Below the pieces are notes generated by a model. That model searched no databases and was not told the origin of the DNA. It saw nothing but the letters and a program-made list of their open reading frames with translations. Below are positions 50,186-58,858 of a stretch of 64,000 nt of DNA, one piece after another; the stretch's first letter is position 1; each line of letters starts with the position of its first letter. The stretch is taken from positions 1-64,000 of the forward strand of contig NZ_BCWN01000001.1 of assembly GCF_001592225.1 (NCBI RefSeq), read 5' to 3'. The stretch is from Castellaniella caeni NBRC 101664 (GTDB taxonomy: Bacteria > Pseudomonadota > Gammaproteobacteria > Burkholderiales > Burkholderiaceae_B). A program made the translations under genes and the position numbers.

Positions 50186-52794
50186 GCAAGCTCTCCTGTC
50201 AGGTAGGCAGGCAGCTTGGCCTGCCATTCGCTCATCAGAATCAGCGTGCCTTCCACTGTGGTATCTGGGCTCACCAGTTCCAAGTCACCCACAGGCGAGA
50301 CACGATCCCACTGGAAGTTGCTCGACAGAAAATCCAGCAAATCACGCTTGTAGGCAGTATCCAGATTTCCACTCAGCTGGTCTCCCTTGGTTTCCAGCGC
50401 CACGATGCGCTGGGCGCTGCCGTCCTGCCGCACAGCGAAGATGAAGTCTGGATAGACCTTGGCGCGTTTCCATCCCTGCAGGCCGTACTGCTGCCGGGCC
50501 ACATTCCGGTGCCACCAGGATAGCGTCTCGGCGGCATCCAGATAAACCGCCACGTCACGCTCGTCCTGATTCAGTTCTGCCTCGTACACGGGCGCGAACA
50601 AGCTTTGTCGCAGCGCGCCGCCGTCCTGGCCCAGCAGCTGACGGGCATCCTCCGGCTCTATCGTAGCCATGGTGCCGGGCATCTTCCAATTGCGCCCATC
50701 CAGGCGTAGCCGAAACTGGATGCGGCCTTGCGCCACCTCATTCTTGAACACCGTTTCGGCCAGCATCGTTCGCGCCGCATCCAGGCCTTTGCGCAGTTCT
50801 TCTGCAATCAGACTGGCCAGCTTGCCCAGTTTGGTGCTGTCAAAACCTCGTTCACGCAAACGCGCAATCGCTTTGGCAACGATCTCGCGGGCCACAAACG
50901 GATTGGGCACCAAATCAGACACCAGCCGCACTACATAGGCTGGATCAAACGCCAAAGATTCCTGATTACTGGCCACCGGGCTATTGGTCAGCAGTTCATC
51001 ACCATCGTCGGCCAGTTGAATACGCTGCAACTGGCTCTCAGCCGCCTGGGCGTTGTCGGGGATGCGATTCGCAATGTCCGTCGGGTCGAAACCCCGCCAG
51101 TCGATTGCGGCCAACACGTCGGTTTCATAGTCCAGTTCCCGAATGTCCTTGCCGACCACCCGCAGGACCTTGGGCAAGTAAATCTCGGTCTTGGCAAATG
51201 CAGGACGGCGCTGAACAGGTCGAGCCGTCAGCCCGCCACCTTGCGTATCCGGCTGTGGGACCTGCAGCACGAGGTCGCCCAAACCATCTCGCTCCAAGCC
51301 CGTTTTGATGGCCTCTACCACGTCCTTGGTCGCGGCATGGTGGGTGATCACATAACACTCGTCCAGCGTGTCAACGCCTGTTTTCAAGGCGTAAGGCTGG
51401 CGCAGAATACGGCCTACCAGCTGCGTCATGGCCTTCTGGTTGGAACTTGCGGCCAGACTGCACAGCACATAGGCAAAGGGACAATCCCAGCCCTCCTGCA
51501 GCGCCTGCTTGGTAATGATGATGCGCACGCGATTCGTGGGCGAGAGCAAATTCTGGTTTTCGGGGGCGGCCAGATCATTTTGTTCCGCCGTTTTGATGGC
51601 CACCTCGGCCTCGTCGAAGCCCGCCGTGATCAGCCACTCCTTGACATCGTCAGCGTGAATATGATGGCTTTCACGCTGGTCGCGCCCGGTACGCTCTACT
51701 TGCACCAGCATGATTGGGCGGATATAGCGCCCGGTATCGGCTCGCAGCCGGTCGGCGTCCCTTGCCACGCTATTCAGGCGAGCCAACGCGGCATTCAGCG
51801 TGGCCCGCCAGTCCGTACCCTGTCTGGGATCGAGGTTGAGCGGCATCTTGATCATGCCCTCGCGATCCAGCTCGCGGCCCGTCACTTCCACCAGGATGTT
51901 GGCATAACGCTCTGGACGGGGGTTCCTGCCCCCGCGCGGCTGCACGTCCTGCGGGGTGGCCGACAGCTCCAGCACAAAGCTGGGGTTAAAGCCATACAGC
52001 GTCTTAAAGGCCAGATCGGAAATCGCCTTGTGGCCCTCATCCAGCACCACAATGGGACGAACCAGCCGCAACGCATTGCCCAGCGAATCCTTCACCATCG
52101 CAAACATACCCTGGTAGGCATCCAGATTGGGTGTGGCGGCAATGGCGGCTTGATGGGCCTGTTGCTCACCTTCCGGCGGAAAGAAGCCATGCACATCGCC
52201 CCGATCCTGAAACATCTTCAGCGATTCTTTGTTCTGCCGGTTGGAGGATTGCAGCATCAGCAGCATCACGCACAGATGGCTTTGCACATCTCGGGCATCC
52301 AAGCGGTCGGCCTTTTCCATGATGATGACCCGATCTGCGCCCGCCGCTGCGCGATCCAGGGCCTGCCGATACGGATGCTGTCGATCCTTCAAATGCTTCA
52401 GGGTCTGGGTATAGATGGCCTCGCTGGGGACGATCCACAACACAAAACCTGCATTGCTGCGCAAATACTGACCCAGGATGCGGGACACCCCAGCCACGGC
52501 CAGCCAGGTCTTGCCCCCGCCGGTGGGCACCTTCAACACAACGTTTGGGACGGGTCTGTCGCAGCCATCGGTGCGGCGCGAAAATGGGATGGCTACCCGG
52601 GACGCAGGCAATCGGCCCTGAGCCTGCAGTGCATGCCATGCTTCCTTGGCAAAGTCGGGCACAGGAATGGCGATATTCTCACGCAGGGCCAACGCAGCCA
52701 GGTGGTCTGCCGTCCCCTTCTTCTCGTTCAAAGCATCCAGATAAGCATCTAACGTGCTCAATACCCGGTCTTGATAATCCAGCTGACGGAACAT
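50182..52794 (-). CDS. res: Type III restriction enzyme Res subunit
   Basis: An 870-aa helicase-nuclease. The SF2 ATPase has Walker A VLKVPTGGGKTWLA (residues 87-100), the DEAD-like VVLDEGHKAISD, the SAT motif LELSATPQ, and the late helicase motif QLVGRILRQP. The C-terminal nuclease has the PD-(D/E)xK pattern PDFIFAVRQ...IVALETKGDQL. It cuts DNA after collision of complexes bound to unmethylated head-to-head sites, working with Mod. It starts four bases after the mod stop; the start MFRQLDYQDRVLSTL at 52794 was chosen over a longer reading that would overlap mod. Confidence 0.93.
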   Translation of the reverse strand: MFRQLDYQDRVLSTLDAYLDALNEKKGTADHLAALALRENIAIPVPDFAKEAWHALQAQGRLPASRVAIPFSRRTDGCDRPVPNVVLKVPTGGGKTWLAVAGVSRILGQYLRSNAGFVLWIVPSEAIYTQTLKHLKDRQHPYRQALDRAAAGADRVIIMEKADRLDARDVQSHLCVMLLMLQSSNRQNKESLKMFQDRGDVHGFFPPEGEQQAHQAAIAATPNLDAYQGMFAMVKDSLGNALRLVRPIVVLDEGHKAISDLAFKTLYGFNPSFVLELSATPQDVQPRGGRNPRPERYANILVEVTGRELDREGMIKMPLNLDPRQGTDWRATLNAALARLNSVARDADRLRADTGRYIRPIMLVQVERTGRDQRESHHIHADDVKEWLITAGFDEAEVAIKTAEQNDLAAPENQNLLSPTNRVRIIITKQALQEGWDCPFAYVLCSLAASSNQKAMTQLVGRILRQPYALKTGVDTLDECYVITHHAATKDVVEAIKTGLERDGLGDLVLQVPQPDTQGGGLTARPVQRRPAFAKTEIYLPKVLRVVGKDIRELDYETDVLAAIDWRGFDPTDIANRIPDNAQAAESQLQRIQLADDGDELLTNSPVASNQESLAFDPAYVVRLVSDLVPNPFVAREIVAKAIARLRERGFDSTKLGKLASLIAEELRKGLDAARTMLAETVFKNEVAQGRIQFRLRLDGRNWKMPGTMATIEPEDARQLLGQDGGALRQSLFAPVYEAELNQDERDVAVYLDAAETLSWWHRNVARQQYGLQGWKRAKVYPDFIFAVRQDGSAQRIVALETKGDQLSGNLDTAYKRDLLDFLSSNFQWDRVSPVGDLELVSPDTTVEGTLILMSEWQAKLPAYLTGELA

Positions 52795-52798
52795 GGAC

Positions 52799-54598
52799 TC
52801 AGCTCCGGTCGATGCGATATAGCGCAAACGGCAGCGGCACAAATTCCACCGGCAGGTTCTGTTCGGCCAGCATCTTCTGACTGACATAACGCGCCGGGGC
52901 AAACACCAAATGACGTTTTTCTGGATCAGACGCCGCAAAAATCTGCGCGCGCGACAGCGTCAGAGCCGCATCCGGCGACTTCAGCCATTCCAGGTCGGGC
53001 TTGTAGATCAACCAGACGTGCCGGCTTTCCGTGCTTCCCAGGTAGAAATCGGCCTCGCGGATTGCCGCCGAGTCCAGGACTTGGCTGGTGGCCATATTGA
53101 ACAGCACGGCTCCCAGGCTGCCATAGGCGGGCAAGTCCTGGCCTGTCAGGATTTTGTCGAGTTCAATCGGCTCGCCCAGTGTGCAGTAGGTGAAACTGCC
53201 ACCCAGGCCTTCTGCCCTGCTTTCAACCGATTTTTCGCCCGTGACGATGAGTTCGCCGTCTTTGACTTCTTTTTTGATGCGGTCAAATTCGTGGCCTTGC
53301 AGGTTTTCAATGCCTTCGATTTGGTGCAACAGCTTTTCGGATGATTTGAGAGTCGAAAACGTCAGGCGTTCACGAAGGAGTTCGGTCTTTTGGGTGCCAT
53401 GGAAGCCATAACCGTTGATGACGCGGCGAACGCGTTCGGCTGTCAAGCGATCAGCGTAGTCTTCCATTTCGACCAAGATGAAGCGGCGGTTACCGCCATC
53501 GCTTCTATTAGCCTTCAACACCGCCTGAGCAGTAGTACCAGAACCAGCGCACGAGTCTAGAATAATACTGTCTGACTTCGTTGCTATGTGTATGATTCTA
53601 TCAAGTAACTTAGTCGGCTTTGGAGTATCAAAATCAATTTCCGCGCCAAGAATCGCATATATCTCCTTCTTTGCCTCATCCGTATGGCCCACTTCATCAC
53701 TTGGCCACCATGTCCAAGGAACAAGACCTTCTACCTCACTCAGATATCTGATCACATTTGGTTGAGAATTTCCATCCTTACCAAAATAAATACGACCTTG
53801 CCTTTTTAATTCTAAAAATGTCTTTTCAGAAACTCCCCAACACCGCCCAGGAGATGGGGTAAACACAGTGCCACTTGGTGCCTTTATTTCATAAAATTGG
53901 TCAGGAGTAGCATGCCCAGCCTGAGCGGTCATCGGAATCGGTCTCCAAGGTCCCATGGGGTCATTATTAGGATTGCGATAAACCCGCCCTTGTTCCTCGT
54001 TCATCGGAACTTTATTTCTTCTATTTTTGAAATCTGAGGGGTAATTTGCATAAACTAAAATATAGTCATGAACATCCCCTATCGCTTCTCGGTTTTCCCT
54101 TGAGTATCGTTTCTGCCAAACGCAGCAAGCAATAAAATTTTCCTCACCAAATATCTCACCAATAAGCGCCTTAGCCCTATGGATTTCATCCTCGCCAATT
54201 GTCATCCAAAACGATCCAGTCTCACTCAACAACTCACGCAATAAGCGCAACCTCGGCCACATCATGGCGCACCACTTGTCATGCCGCAACCCATCCTCAA
54301 TACCAATTGGATTGCTGTCTAACCACTCCCTAATCATGGGGGCGTTAACATTATCGTTGTAGCACCAGTCTTCGTTACCAGTGTTGTAAGGCGGATCAAT
54401 AAAAATGCAATCTACCTTCCCGGCGTAATACGGCAGCAGCGCTTTGAGCGCATGCAGGTTGTCGCCCTGGATAATCAGGTTGCCATCCAACGATGCCGAG
54501 CCTATTCCCTTCTCCGGGTGCGGCACCAGAGGCCGGAACGGCACGGCCAAGTGGTGGTTGTAGACGAATTCTTTCCCTTTGAAGCTGAGCGCCGTCAT
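52799..54598 (-). CDS. mod: Type III DNA methyltransferase Mod
   Basis: A 599-aa beta-class N6-adenine methyltransferase: catalytic motif IV IFIDPPYNTGNEDW at residues 66-79, then a long target-recognition region, then SAM motif I ILDSCAGSGTTAQAVL around residue 348, and RFILVEMEDYADRLTAERV. It both methylates the host sites and gives the Res complex its specificity. The DNA between motifs IV and I (about 53,560-54,380) is strikingly AT-rich (54001-54060 has 17 G+C of 60), unlike the ends of the gene, which suggests replacement of the recognition domain. It precedes res by four bases. Confidence 0.93.
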   Translation of the reverse strand: MTALSFKGKEFVYNHHLAVPFRPLVPHPEKGIGSASLDGNLIIQGDNLHALKALLPYYAGKVDCIFIDPPYNTGNEDWCYNDNVNAPMIREWLDSNPIGIEDGLRHDKWCAMMWPRLRLLRELLSETGSFWMTIGEDEIHRAKALIGEIFGEENFIACCVWQKRYSRENREAIGDVHDYILVYANYPSDFKNRRNKVPMNEEQGRVYRNPNNDPMGPWRPIPMTAQAGHATPDQFYEIKAPSGTVFTPSPGRCWGVSEKTFLELKRQGRIYFGKDGNSQPNVIRYLSEVEGLVPWTWWPSDEVGHTDEAKKEIYAILGAEIDFDTPKPTKLLDRIIHIATKSDSIILDSCAGSGTTAQAVLKANRSDGGNRRFILVEMEDYADRLTAERVRRVINGYGFHGTQKTELLRERLTFSTLKSSEKLLHQIEGIENLQGHEFDRIKKEVKDGELIVTGEKSVESRAEGLGGSFTYCTLGEPIELDKILTGQDLPAYGSLGAVLFNMATSQVLDSAAIREADFYLGSTESRHVWLIYKPDLEWLKSPDAALTLSRAQIFAASDPEKRHLVFAPARYVSQKMLAEQNLPVEFVPLPFALYRIDRS

Positions 54599-54653
54599 GA
54601 TCAGCGTTCTCCCTTTTTAGATGACGGCACACACAAGTGCCTGAATGACAGCA

Positions 54654-55142
54654 TCAGCCCGATACCGGCAAATAGAGCGTCAGCACAGCACTGGCCGTAC
54701 GCCGAAAGCTGAAACTCTCGTAAAACGCGGCCACCTTCGCATCCTTTGCATCCACAATCAGCACCCGCACACCCATGGTTTGCCGCACAGCCACGGCAAG
54801 ATTCACCGCGTGGCCCAGTAGCAGTTGGCCGTACCCCTTACCCTGCCGCGCCTGAGACACGGCCAAGCGCCCTACCCGTATGGCGGGCACGGGATACGCC
54901 GGTAGTCGCCCGCCATCCGGCTCAAGCATCTCGTGCAGGTGGAGCTGCGCCGCTGACAGGGAGCAATAGCCGAGAATGCGCGCAGGGGCGGTATCGTCCA
55001 CCAGGACATGCGTCGTGGCGATACCATCGCGCTGATGCTGTCCCGCCCGGCGGCGTAGGTAGTCATCCAGGGCTGCGACGCCACAGGAAAACCCGGCGCG
55101 GTCATGTTGATGCCCATCCAGGACAGCAAAGCTTAGCGCCAT
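54654..55142 (-). CDS. GNAT-family toxin (TacT-like)
   Basis: A 162-aa acetyltransferase of the toxin type that acetylates aminoacyl-tRNA and halts translation. DRAGFSCGVAALDDYLRRRAGQHQ, THVLVDD, the acetyl-CoA loop VSQARQGKGYGQLLLGHAV and the C-terminal AAFYESFSFRR with its tyrosine follow the TacT/AtaT plan. It lies three bases downstream of the DUF1778 antitoxin, the standard order. Confidence 0.9.
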   Translation of the reverse strand: MALSFAVLDGHQHDRAGFSCGVAALDDYLRRRAGQHQRDGIATTHVLVDDTAPARILGYCSLSAAQLHLHEMLEPDGGRLPAYPVPAIRVGRLAVSQARQGKGYGQLLLGHAVNLAVAVRQTMGVRVLIVDAKDAKVAAFYESFSFRRTASAVLTLYLPVSG

Positions 55143-55145
55143 GAA

Positions 55146-55418
55146 TCAACGCTGTGCCACAGAGGCGGCAGCGTCCATTGCTTCCTTCAGGCGCGCATTA
55201 GGCTGAAATGGAGCATCCAATGCCGCCAGGAAGCGACGTGACTCCGCAGCGGACAAAGTGACGACCGTATCGGCTGCAATAGCCGCATCGGCTTCGCGCA
55301 AGACAGCATCGCGAACGAAAGACGACACAGGTAGACCGCGCAAGGCGGCGGCCTTAGTGATCCGTTCTTTGTCACGCGGCTCAAGACGCAGATCCAGGCG
55401 GGCGGCGGCGGTCGTCAT
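55146..55418 (-). CDS. DUF1778 antitoxin (TacA-like)
   Basis: A 90-aa antitoxin. The N-terminal ribbon-helix-helix (ARLDLRLEPRDKERITKAAALRGLPVSSFVRDAVL) binds the operator, and the C-terminal helix with LDAPFQPNARLKEAM masks the toxin. The palindrome TTGTACCGTACAA just upstream (55443-55455) is the likely autoregulatory site. Confidence 0.9.
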   Translation of the reverse strand: MTTAAARLDLRLEPRDKERITKAAALRGLPVSSFVRDAVLREADAAIAADTVVTLSAAESRRFLAALDAPFQPNARLKEAMDAAASVAQR

Positions 55419-55442
55419 GATTTACCTCCAATCTGTACGCTA

Positions 55443-55455
55443 TTGTACCGTACAA
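55443..55455. promoter_or_regulatory. Palindromic operator of the DUF1778/GNAT pair
   Basis: TTGTAC-C-GTACAA is a perfect inverted repeat 25 bp upstream of the antitoxin start, in a locally AT-rich stretch. Ribbon-helix-helix antitoxins of this family repress their own operons through such sites. Confidence 0.6.
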
Positions 55456-55971
55456 ATTTACTACCTACCAAGATGGACTTGACGCCGAAAACCGACGATC
55501 GGTGGGCTTACTAGCTTCTCACCGGCCGTCAGGGTTATACGCAGCTTCATCGATAGCTTGTCTTTCTTTCGATGATGGCGCCCTACCCCGACACAGCTTC
55601 GCAGCTGGTGATCTGCACCTGAACGGCATGAGGCTGTGATGTTCACGGATGATGCCGACAAACTGCCGGAGCGGGTGGGCCGGTTGGGGATCAAGGGGCT
55701 GGCGCATGACCTGCTGCCCGTGACAAATAATGAACTGGCACCAAATCGCGCGGGTTTACGCGGCATCGGCTTATCATCAATCAGACGTCCATCATACCGA
55801 ACATGCGACCGCCCTGCCGCAAGCTGTCGACAGTTTGAGATTGCCGATCCAATCGTAGTCAGACTACGACGAAGAAAATTATTCAAATATCTCGGGTATA
55901 GCTTTCAACGCTCGCCCGCCTCCGCAACAGAGTGGAATCCGGTCACCCTACCCCGCCTCGCTTCCTCGTCG
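55456..55971. other. Non-coding stretch between two toxin-antitoxin modules
   Basis: No gene is supported in these 516 bp. Open frames exist on both strands (55461-55886 minus and 55636-55989 plus), but their compositions are not protein-like and I recognise nothing in them; the region may be decayed coding DNA. It contains a perfect 17-bp palindrome, TCGTAGTC-A-GACTACGA, at 55853-55869, about 100 bp beyond the AbiEii stop. Confidence 0.5.
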
Positions 55972-56847
55972 TCACCCAAGTCCTTGTAGAAACTTCGGAT
56001 GGCTTCGTCCACGCAATTCGGCGACCACCTTGTCGGTCAATTTCCACGGATCGCCCCTGAGCCGGGATACCAGTTTGACCCAAACGCGCTCGAAAGCGCG
56101 CAACGCATCGGAGTCGTCGAACCGCACTCCAGCCGACAGCAAAGGCGCGATGTCTTCCGTCAGGCTGCGCGTGAGTTTCTGCAACATGCGCTGCTCGGCT
56201 TCCGCACGCGTGATCGCCGTGTCTTCGAGAGCAAGGTAGTGATCGAAGCAAGCCACCAGCTTGTCCACGTTCATGTCCAACTGCTCCAACCCTTGGGCCA
56301 AGTCGAACAGGTCACGGTTCTTGCGCCGCTGCAGTAGTGCGCGCAGCTTGGTGCCGAACAGTTCTTCCGGCTCGAAAGATGCGATCTGCGTCCGCCCCCG
56401 ATACCAGTCGTTCTCCACCGAGAAGGGATACTGGCGGATACCGAACAGGCTTTCATGCTCGCGGGTGTTGATCTCGACCTTGAGCTTCAACGCCGATTGC
56501 GGATCGGCCTCGGGGGCGAACCGGAACACCAGGTGCATTGAGTGCCCAGCCTGATTCCGATTGAATCCTCCAAGCCAGGTCAGCGCATCGCGGATCGCAT
56601 CGACGGTCGTGCCGATCGGTTCCGGTTGTGTCTGTACCAAGTCAATGTCTTCGGAGTAGCGCAGCGGTCGTTGAAACAGCAGCTTGTTGATTGCCGTGCC
56701 GCCGCGGAACGCGATCTTGCCACGCAACGCCGGTGCGTTGAATAGGTCGCACAACGCGCGGCTGATGATCAGATCCTGTTCGACCTGGCGGAAGTCGGGC
56801 CACGGTGCCGTGGCGCTCCAGGCTTGAAGGAAGGCTTGGGGAATCAA
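55972..56847 (-). CDS. abiEii: AbiEii nucleotidyltransferase toxin
   Basis: A 291-aa toxin of the type IV AbiE system. The nucleotidyltransferase core has AFRGGTAINKLLFQRPLRYSEDIDLV at about residues 47-72, then KLKVEINTREHESLF. AbiEii is a GTP-binding nucleotidyltransferase; related toxins modify tRNA to stop growth in phage-infected cells. The start at 56847 is TTG (read IPQAFLQAWSATAPW after Met) and overlaps the abiEi stop as TTGA, giving coupled but weak initiation that suits a toxin. Confidence 0.9.
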   Translation of the reverse strand: MIPQAFLQAWSATAPWPDFRQVEQDLIISRALCDLFNAPALRGKIAFRGGTAINKLLFQRPLRYSEDIDLVQTQPEPIGTTVDAIRDALTWLGGFNRNQAGHSMHLVFRFAPEADPQSALKLKVEINTREHESLFGIRQYPFSVENDWYRGRTQIASFEPEELFGTKLRALLQRRKNRDLFDLAQGLEQLDMNVDKLVACFDHYLALEDTAITRAEAEQRMLQKLTRSLTEDIAPLLSAGVRFDDSDALRAFERVWVKLVSRLRGDPWKLTDKVVAELRGRSHPKFLQGLG

Positions 56848-57662
56848 AAATCCACCTCCACTTGCTCATTGATAACGAGCAGCCAATCGGGCGCTTTCTC
56901 ATGCAGGTCGGACAGCCCTTCCACCAGCGGTTTGACTGACGGATCCAGCAGCACCATCGCCTTGGCTTTCCCGGCGAACGGCCGCAGCGCATCGGCCTGC
57001 TGCAAGTGCCCTGCCCGCTCCAACAGATAGCCCAGGCGTCGCACCGAGGAGTTTTCGTAGTGGGCCGCGATCGAGGCGAGCACGTCTGCGCTCGCTTGCC
57101 CGCCCAAGTCCCGAGCGATCTGCGCAAGGCCATTGATGCCCGCCGCCTTGTGGAAGTAACGCGCGCAGTCCAGCAGCGTCAGTTCCAGGCCCGCAACTTT
57201 CGCAAAGCCGGCCTCGCTCTTGATCGAACCCAACCAGTCGGGGCAATTGGCCTCATGGAATGCGGAGGGGCTTTGATAGACGAACTCCACGCGCTGACGA
57301 CCGACCTCGAACCCGCGTACTTGCCTGGGCACGATGACCTGGAACACCATAGCCGCCTGATGCGATGAACCGTGGAAGGCGGCCGCGCGCAGCAAGGCAA
57401 CGCGGTAGTCCAGTTTCAGGCTCCGCATCAACGGGTCGATCCAGCGCACCGGATCGGGGGCGCCGAAGGTCCGGTCCTCAGGGCGCAGGATCAGGTAGAA
57501 GCCTCGTCGGGGATTGGCCAGACGCCCTTTCTTGACCTGCCGCAGCAAGGCGACGCTCAACGGGTGCAACGTCAAGCCGAGCGCAGCCTGCGCCTCCTCC
57601 CGCGTGAAGTAGGCGCGTCCGCGAGCCAGATGTTCATCGATGTACTGGTCGATCGTCGCCAT
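56844..57662 (-). CDS. abiEi: AbiEi antitoxin
   Basis: A 272-aa antitoxin with an N-terminal winged helix (ARGRAYFTREEAQAALGLTLHPLSVALLRQVKKGRLANPRRGFY) and a C-terminal AbiEi domain (LDCARYFHKAAGINGLAQIARDL). AbiEi neutralises AbiEii and represses the operon through inverted repeats. ATIDQYIDEHL after the ATG at 57662 is the natural start; a longer frame would read through the operator region. The inverted repeat CATATGCG/CGCATATG lies immediately upstream. Confidence 0.9.
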   Translation of the reverse strand: MATIDQYIDEHLARGRAYFTREEAQAALGLTLHPLSVALLRQVKKGRLANPRRGFYLILRPEDRTFGAPDPVRWIDPLMRSLKLDYRVALLRAAAFHGSSHQAAMVFQVIVPRQVRGFEVGRQRVEFVYQSPSAFHEANCPDWLGSIKSEAGFAKVAGLELTLLDCARYFHKAAGINGLAQIARDLGGQASADVLASIAAHYENSSVRRLGYLLERAGHLQQADALRPFAGKAKAMVLLDPSVKPLVEGLSDLHEKAPDWLLVINEQVEVDF

Positions 57663-57670
57663 TCCCAAGT

Positions 57671-57711
57671 CATATGCGATAGTTGACAATTTTTGTATAT
57701 TAACGCATATG
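57671..57711 (-). promoter_or_regulatory. AbiEi operator: inverted repeat CATATGCG...CGCATATG
   Basis: CATATGCG (57671-57678) and CGCATATG (57704-57711) are perfect inverted copies separated by 25 AT-rich bases, starting nine bases upstream of the abiEi ATG. Paired repeats bound by AbiEi are known to repress abiE operons; the AT-rich interval is likely to contain the promoter. Confidence 0.65.
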
Positions 57712-57783
57712 ATCTGGGAAGCAATTGGATAGCGCCATCCTCCTGTCGGGGCCGCCGCCGCTTCATCCCCGGCCTTCCGACCG

Positions 57784-58023
57784 CTATCCAGCAATCTTCG
57801 CACCCCCACTGCGGCTCCTGAACCCCCGGCCCCCCGCCATAAAGGCCTCCAGCACGAGCGGAATCAACGTCACGGCATCGACTGTCTCGCCGTAGGTCTG
57901 GGCATGCAGCGCCGCGTAGCGGTCCAGGTCGGCCTTGAGCCGCGCCGGACACGCAAAGGCCAGCTTGACGGTCTGCGTATCGGGCAGCGGCCCTAGCCGC
58001 AATCTTTTCGGTGGTGCGCTCAT
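57784..58023 (-). CDS. DUF2274 protein of Tn4371-like conjugative element
   Basis: A 79-aa protein with the DUF2274 core KRLRLGPLPDTQTVKLAF and PARLKADLDRYAALHAQTYG. This small gene normally follows trbI in Tn4371-family integrative conjugative elements. Here its ATG overlaps the stop of the trbI-derived reading (ATGA, 58020-58023), so the original gene junction is preserved although the rest of the transfer operon is missing. Confidence 0.85.
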   Translation of the reverse strand: MSAPPKRLRLGPLPDTQTVKLAFACPARLKADLDRYAALHAQTYGETVDAVTLIPLVLEAFMAGGRGFRSRSGGAKIAG

Positions 58024-58664
58024 GGCATCGGCCCTCGCTGGATGAAGAGCAGCTGGTACGGCCGCAGCACCAGATCCTTGTTCACCATGACGTTGACTTG
58101 GAAGCCGGGTCGCACGGTCAGCGTCGGCTGGATGCTCAGGTTTCGGCGCGTGATCTCCTGGCCGATCTGATTGATGGTGTCCTGGGCGCTGTCACGCAAA
58201 GCGATGACGGTGTTGCCGTTGGCCTGATTCTGATTGGAGACGGCCAGTTCGGCGTTGGCCCCCAGCAGCGTGGACAGCGCCGCACCCGCCAGGATGCGGC
58301 TCCAATGCCAGTCCACGCCATCCCCCAGGCCGGCATAGCCGGCCGGGTCGATGCCGGGCAGCTTGTCCAGTGCGATCGACGAGGTGTCGGGCAGCACCAG
58401 GCGCAGCCGGATCATGTGCTTGGTGTATTCGCGCCGGTCGTCGGCCCGTACACGGGTCTGGCACACCATGAAAGGCTCGAAGCCTTCGCCACGTAGTTCC
58501 TGCAACACGGTTGCGGTGGGGATGTAGCTGTAGCGCTGCGAGCGGCTTTCGTGCGGGGCCTCCGCGAAAATGGATGGGGCCACCCTGCTCATTTGGTCGT
58601 CGGACAGCAAGTATGCGCTGCGCAGTGCCGGGGAATGGGAAGCGAAACGGGATGCGAGTTGCAT
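58020..58664 (-). pseudogene. DUF932::TrbI chimera (deletion scar)
   Basis: A 214-codon frame joining two unrelated proteins. Residues 1-88 (LASRFASHSPALRSAYLLSD ... EYTKHMIRLR) are the start of a DUF932 plasmid/ICE maintenance protein; from about residue 87 on (LVLPDTSSIALDKLPGIDPAGY ... LVLRPYQLLFIQ) it is the C-terminal third of TrbI, the VirB10-like core of a conjugative channel. The joint lies near 58400-58412 inside a shared RLR-coding stretch. It keeps the DUF932 ribosome site (AGGAG) and start, so a fusion protein may be made, but neither parent function is expected. Confidence 0.8.
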
Positions 58665-58858
58665 GGTCTTTCTCCTGACGAAAAGAGGTTTGCTGTTCAC
58701 CACACACTGGATTCCAAGATTCGGAGCCCGCCTTTCGGCTGTTTGGTGCGGTCGGCACGAGGAACCCGGTTGGCCCTGTTGCCACCGTCTTTCCTGAGTT
58801 CATCGCCCGCGACGGTCAGGAGCGCGCGGACGGGGGCCGTCAAGGAGGCAAGCGCGGG
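58665..58858 (-). other. Leader of the DUF932-derived gene
   Basis: These 194 bp precede the DUF932 start on the minus strand. A strong AGGAGAAAGACC site lies next to the ATG. Two open frames across it are not protein-like. I see no other feature. Confidence 0.4.

Noticed and set aside
50182-52938. Longer start for Res at 52938
   Set aside because: It would overlap 140 bp of mod and adds Arg/Cys-rich residues not typical of Res; the start at 52794 fits the family and the four-base spacing.
55461-55989. Two open frames (minus 55461-55886, plus 55636-55989) in the gap between toxin-antitoxin modules
   Set aside because: They overlap each other, lack ribosome sites and show no recognisable motif; treated as non-coding or decayed.
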